Assembly: GCA_902774795.1 (NCBI GenBank)
Contig: CACYKA010000019.1
Location: forward strand, 1-64,000
Origin: an uncultured Prevotellaceae bacterium
Lineage (GTDB): Bacteria; Bacteroidota; Bacteroidia; Bacteroidales; Bacteroidaceae
Length of the DNA: 64,000 bases
Direction: 5' to 3'
In this document: piece after piece, positions 61,371 to 64,000 of the stretch
Layout of the letters: each line of letters begins with the position of its first letter
Position numbering within the stretch: position 1 is the first letter of the stretch
Notes under the pieces: model-generated
What the model saw: the letters and a program-made list of their open reading frames with translations, nothing else
Databases searched by the model: none
What the model was told of the DNA's origin: nothing
Program-made: the position numbers and the translations under genes

Positions 61371-62873
61371 TTATTCATCACCTTCCTGTTCGTCATCCAT
61401 CCAGTATTCATCTACACCGGAGTCGTTGGCAGGGTTAGTTGTAGGACTTACTGTCGGGGTATTCATGACAATGAACTTGCTCCAGCCTGTTACTTTGTCG
61501 AAGGTAGAGGCCTGATATACATCGTGATGTTTTGTCCATATCGGATGATTATTGGAGTAAATAGAGATGCCAAGACTGTAATAGTCTGCACCACTATATG
61601 AAGGCCATTGACCATATGTGACATCTCCTACTTGTATAGTTCTGTGGAAGCCACATATATGATATACATTTGCAGCATTAATAGCTTTTGCAAGGTCTTC
61701 AAATATTGATTGTGTCTCTGTGGTGTTCAGGTTCGAATGCACCAATTGGGCATAATGGAGAACATCGGCATAAACATAGAGATCACCGAAGAGATATACA
61801 CCCTTTGTTGCGTTGTCTATAGCGTCTTTGCTTGTGCCATAATTATTAACAAGCAAATCAACGAGTCTCTTTACCTGGGCATTGATGGCTGCAATGCCTG
61901 CTGAACGCCAGCATCCGAAGTCGCAGTTTTCATTTTTTATCTCCTTGGTCTTTTCATCCTCAACATTTTGGAATTCTTCTACGAAGTTATAGTCTGCGTT
62001 ATTTACATTTCCTGTGGGACTCGTCATGATGCCATGCTGACAAGCTATTGCATCCTCGAAGTTGGCAGGATATGAATTAATGGCATCCACAATAGCATAC
62101 ACATGACGTGGGTTAACGCGTGCTACATGTGAGCTGCAGAACTGGTAGTCGCAATATGGTGCCATCTCTGTCATCACCTCAAGTTGTCCCATCAGACAGC
62201 CATTCCAATAGATGGCCTTCAGGTGGGTTCCTGTCTCTGCCAGAGCCTGGGCGAAGGCTTTCGTTGAAACGCCTTTTTCACCATGGTTATCATCATAGAT
62301 AATAGCACGGGTAGGTGTTTCTTCATCGAGGTCGAAACCGCCACCGTGGTTCACTGGCATGAGGATATAGTTCTCTGCCGGTGCTGTCTGCTTTGCCCAG
62401 TTGATGAACTCCTTGATGGTCTCTACCCTATAGAGCTCCACCTCGCTGGCTGGCTTGTAGTAACATCTGCTATGATAGCTCTGAGAATCAATATTCGGTG
62501 TCAGCTCATAACGATAGGTACAACCATATTTTCCGTATAACAGACTGACAGGCTCGTTTGGCTTTTGGGGGTCACGAAGTTTTGAATCGTCCTTGGAATT
62601 TGAATACATCACAACGAAGCGCACCTGATTGTGTGGTACTTTAAGTGACTCTTTTACATAATCTATGGCACCGTCAAGCTGACTATCTACATCACCGCCG
62701 CCGCAACCATAAAACATTATGGTGTATTTGGCTGTCTTACCTTGCCAATTCTGCACATAGGGGTCATTAGTAACGGCAGGATTACTGTCGCCATCGCTGC
62801 TGCTACATGATGTCATAACTGCTCCCATAGCTACAACCAGGGCAACAGACATCAGTTTAAAAAAATTCTTCAT
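61371..62873 (-). CDS. Clostripain-family (C11) cysteine peptidase lipoprotein
   Basis: The 500-residue protein has a lipoprotein signal (lipobox MTSC, Cys at about 23) and is therefore anchored in the envelope. The C11 catalytic dyad is visible: His in MPVNHGGGFD and Cys in AIYWNGCLMGQ. An early TIMFYGCGGGDVDSQLD segment is also typical. Members cleave after basic residues and many need self-activation. The C-terminus is acidic (DEYWMDDEQEGDE). A promoter box TATCTTTG lies upstream near 62915 on the minus strand. Confidence 0.9.
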   Translation of the reverse strand: MKNFFKLMSVALVVAMGAVMTSCSSSDGDSNPAVTNDPYVQNWQGKTAKYTIMFYGCGGGDVDSQLDGAIDYVKESLKVPHNQVRFVVMYSNSKDDSKLRDPQKPNEPVSLLYGKYGCTYRYELTPNIDSQSYHSRCYYKPASEVELYRVETIKEFINWAKQTAPAENYILMPVNHGGGFDLDEETPTRAIIYDDNHGEKGVSTKAFAQALAETGTHLKAIYWNGCLMGQLEVMTEMAPYCDYQFCSSHVARVNPRHVYAIVDAINSYPANFEDAIACQHGIMTSPTGNVNNADYNFVEEFQNVEDEKTKEIKNENCDFGCWRSAGIAAINAQVKRLVDLLVNNYGTSKDAIDNATKGVYLFGDLYVYADVLHYAQLVHSNLNTTETQSIFEDLAKAINAANVYHICGFHRTIQVGDVTYGQWPSYSGADYYSLGISIYSNNHPIWTKHHDVYQASTFDKVTGWSKFIVMNTPTVSPTTNPANDSGVDEYWMDDEQEGDE

Positions 62874-62976
62874 AATACGTGTTCTTTATGTTGATAACTA
62901 TAAAATCTGCTGCAAAGATACAAAATAATAACGAAAACGAAAACAAAAAACAAAAAAAATTACAGATTATATTTAA

Positions 62977-63099
62977 AAGTCTTTAACCGCTCGCTCGGCT
63001 TTGCCGCTTTCACCGCTCGAGCTCTGCTCGCTTGCTACCAACGGGACACAAGAAAGCGAAACGACTGAAAGAACCTTTAACCTTTAACCGTTAACCTTT
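62977..63099. repeat. GC-rich element followed by AACCTTT heptads
   Basis: A GC-rich stretch with the hairpin CGAGC-TCT-GCTCG (63018-63030) is flanked on the left by TTTAACC and on the right by four AACCTTT/AACCGTT units (63072-63099). It has the same layout as the composite repeats but a different GC-rich core. The array touches the stop codon of the BrkB gene. Confidence 0.7.
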
Positions 63100-64000
63100 T
63101 AGATCTTTGTTCCGAGGTTAGCGAGGCGGGTGTAGAGTTCTTCCTTAGTGAGGTTTTTCAAGGCTTCGGTGGGCAGATAGCGGGCTGTATCGCCTTTCTC
63201 ATCATGTACCAGTTCTGCCAGAAAATGAATGTCCTGCAAATCTGACAACAGGTTTTCTACCAGTCGCATCGGAACCTTGCCAGTGCATCCACGCGATACG
63301 GCATCAGCATTGAGCATTTCCTTTATCTCTTCGGCAGTATATTCATTCTCGCCATTACGGAAACGTTCTGCGACATGTTCCATAATAATCCACGAAAGCT
63401 CCAGGCGCGTATTAAAAGAATAATGTGTTGGATGAAGAATATTACTGGAGAAGAAATCTTCTGAATTCTGCTTACTATAAGTCAGCTCTGCTCCTATGAG
63501 ACATATTATCCATGATGTCTGCAACCACAGGAGGAAGAAAGGAATCATGGCAAACGACCCATAGATAGCATTGTAGTTGGATATCCATATCTGGGAGTTG
63601 ATATAGACCATCTGGAATATCTGCATACACACACCTGCAAGGACGCCCGGCCAAAGGGCTGAGCTGAACTTGACCTTGGTATTGGGCATAAAGACATACA
63701 GGCACACAAAGCCTGCTGACAGAAGCAGATAGGGTGACAACTCGATGAAGAATGTCATCATCGGGCCAAGCACTATGACATCGCTGAGCTGATCCTGCAA
63801 CGCCGTAACCCATATCGAGAGACCTGAGCTGACAACGAGGAATATAGGGAGCAGGAAGAAGAGCGAGACGTAGTCGGTGACTGTACGAAAGATGCTTCTG
63901 GGATGCTTTACATGCCAGATATCATTGAAGGCGCTCTCAATATTGGATATCAGATTGAGGGTCGTTCCAAGCATAAACAGAAGGCCTATGCCCAGGAATA
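63099..64000 (-). CDS. YihY/BrkB family membrane protein, 5' end outside window
   Basis: The frame remains open to base 64000, so the N-terminus is missing; the Met at 63974 is internal. The visible 300 residues show five hydrophobic helices and the family stretch NIESAFNDIWHVKHPRSIFRT, then GSFAMIPFFLLWLQTSWIICLIGAELTY. The last 100 residues form a soluble, winged-helix-like tail (ERFRNGENEYTAEEIKEML). Once called ribonuclease BN, the family is now regarded as an inner-membrane protein of uncertain transport role. Confidence 0.85.
   Translation of the reverse strand, partial: FLGIGLLFMLGTTLNLISNIESAFNDIWHVKHPRSIFRTVTDYVSLFFLLPIFLVVSSGLSIWVTALQDQLSDVIVLGPMMTFFIELSPYLLLSAGFVCLYVFMPNTKVKFSSALWPGVLAGVCMQIFQMVYINSQIWISNYNAIYGSFAMIPFFLLWLQTSWIICLIGAELTYSKQNSEDFFSSNILHPTHYSFNTRLELSWIIMEHVAERFRNGENEYTAEEIKEMLNADAVSRGCTGKVPMRLVENLLSDLQDIHFLAELVHDEKGDTARYLPTEALKNLTKEELYTRLANLGTKI

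Overview
This window is a chromosomal segment from a member of the Bacteroidales, most likely a gut or rumen Prevotella sensu lato. The evidence is as follows. There is a hisC-nqrABCDEF operon, a BspA-like leucine-rich-repeat protein, NigD-like and clostripain lipoproteins, and a propeller-AraC membrane regulator. GH51 and GH106 enzymes for arabinose- and rhamnose-containing glycans are present. Promoters almost all follow the Bacteroidetes form TTTG-N19-21-TAnnTTTG, and Shine-Dalgarno sequences are nearly absent.

Layout. From 1 to 13 kb there is a partial TamB, the Na+-pumping NADH:quinone reductase operon headed by a HisC-like aminotransferase, and a divergent phospholipid pair (CDP-alcohol phosphatidyltransferase and a flippase-like protein). 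From 13 to 19.9 kb come a DUF6266-like gene with an 11-bp repeat in its leader, the BspA-like gene behind a pseudoknot-like leader, an acyltransferase/lipoprotein overlap and an SNF-family symporter. From 20 to 36.6 kb there is a fatty-acyl activation operon, a LytTR regulator, an S9 peptidase, a GH25 lysozyme, Hsp20 behind a sigma-54-type promoter, GH51 with a divergent sugar isomerase, and a three-gene acyl-CoA carboxylase led by a cobalamin riboswitch. From 36.9 to 49.1 kb, next to a tRNA-Lys, lies an accessory island. It holds an orphan antitoxin, two DUF3791/DUF3990/small-protein triads, a helicase-nuclease with two adenine methyltransferase-like proteins, MntA/HepT, an AbiF/AbiD-type HEPN protein with a leader RNA, several gene remnants, and about 1.2 kb of non-coding DNA built from short inverted repeats. 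From 49.2 to 64 kb there are GH106, rlmH, a phosphohexomutase, a VanX-type dipeptidase, the AraC-type regulator, a possible orphan ncRNA, the GGGtGRT/NifU-like pair, smpB, recR, a clostripain-like peptidase and a partial BrkB protein.

Two themes stand out. First, most intergenic gaps carry short arrays whose unit is always 7 bp although its sequence differs from site to site. They abut or overlap gene ends, and one lies inside the signal-peptide coding region of the GH106 enzyme. Second, several island operons share a near-identical promoter block, and the methyltransferase/helicase operon has a long leader RNA whose segments can pair in mutually exclusive ways around its start codon. The most system-like candidates are the DUF3990 triads, the GIY-YIG-helicase/split-methylase operon with its leader, and the pseudoknot leader of the BspA-like gene. 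All calls were made by reading alone; no database or folding program was run.
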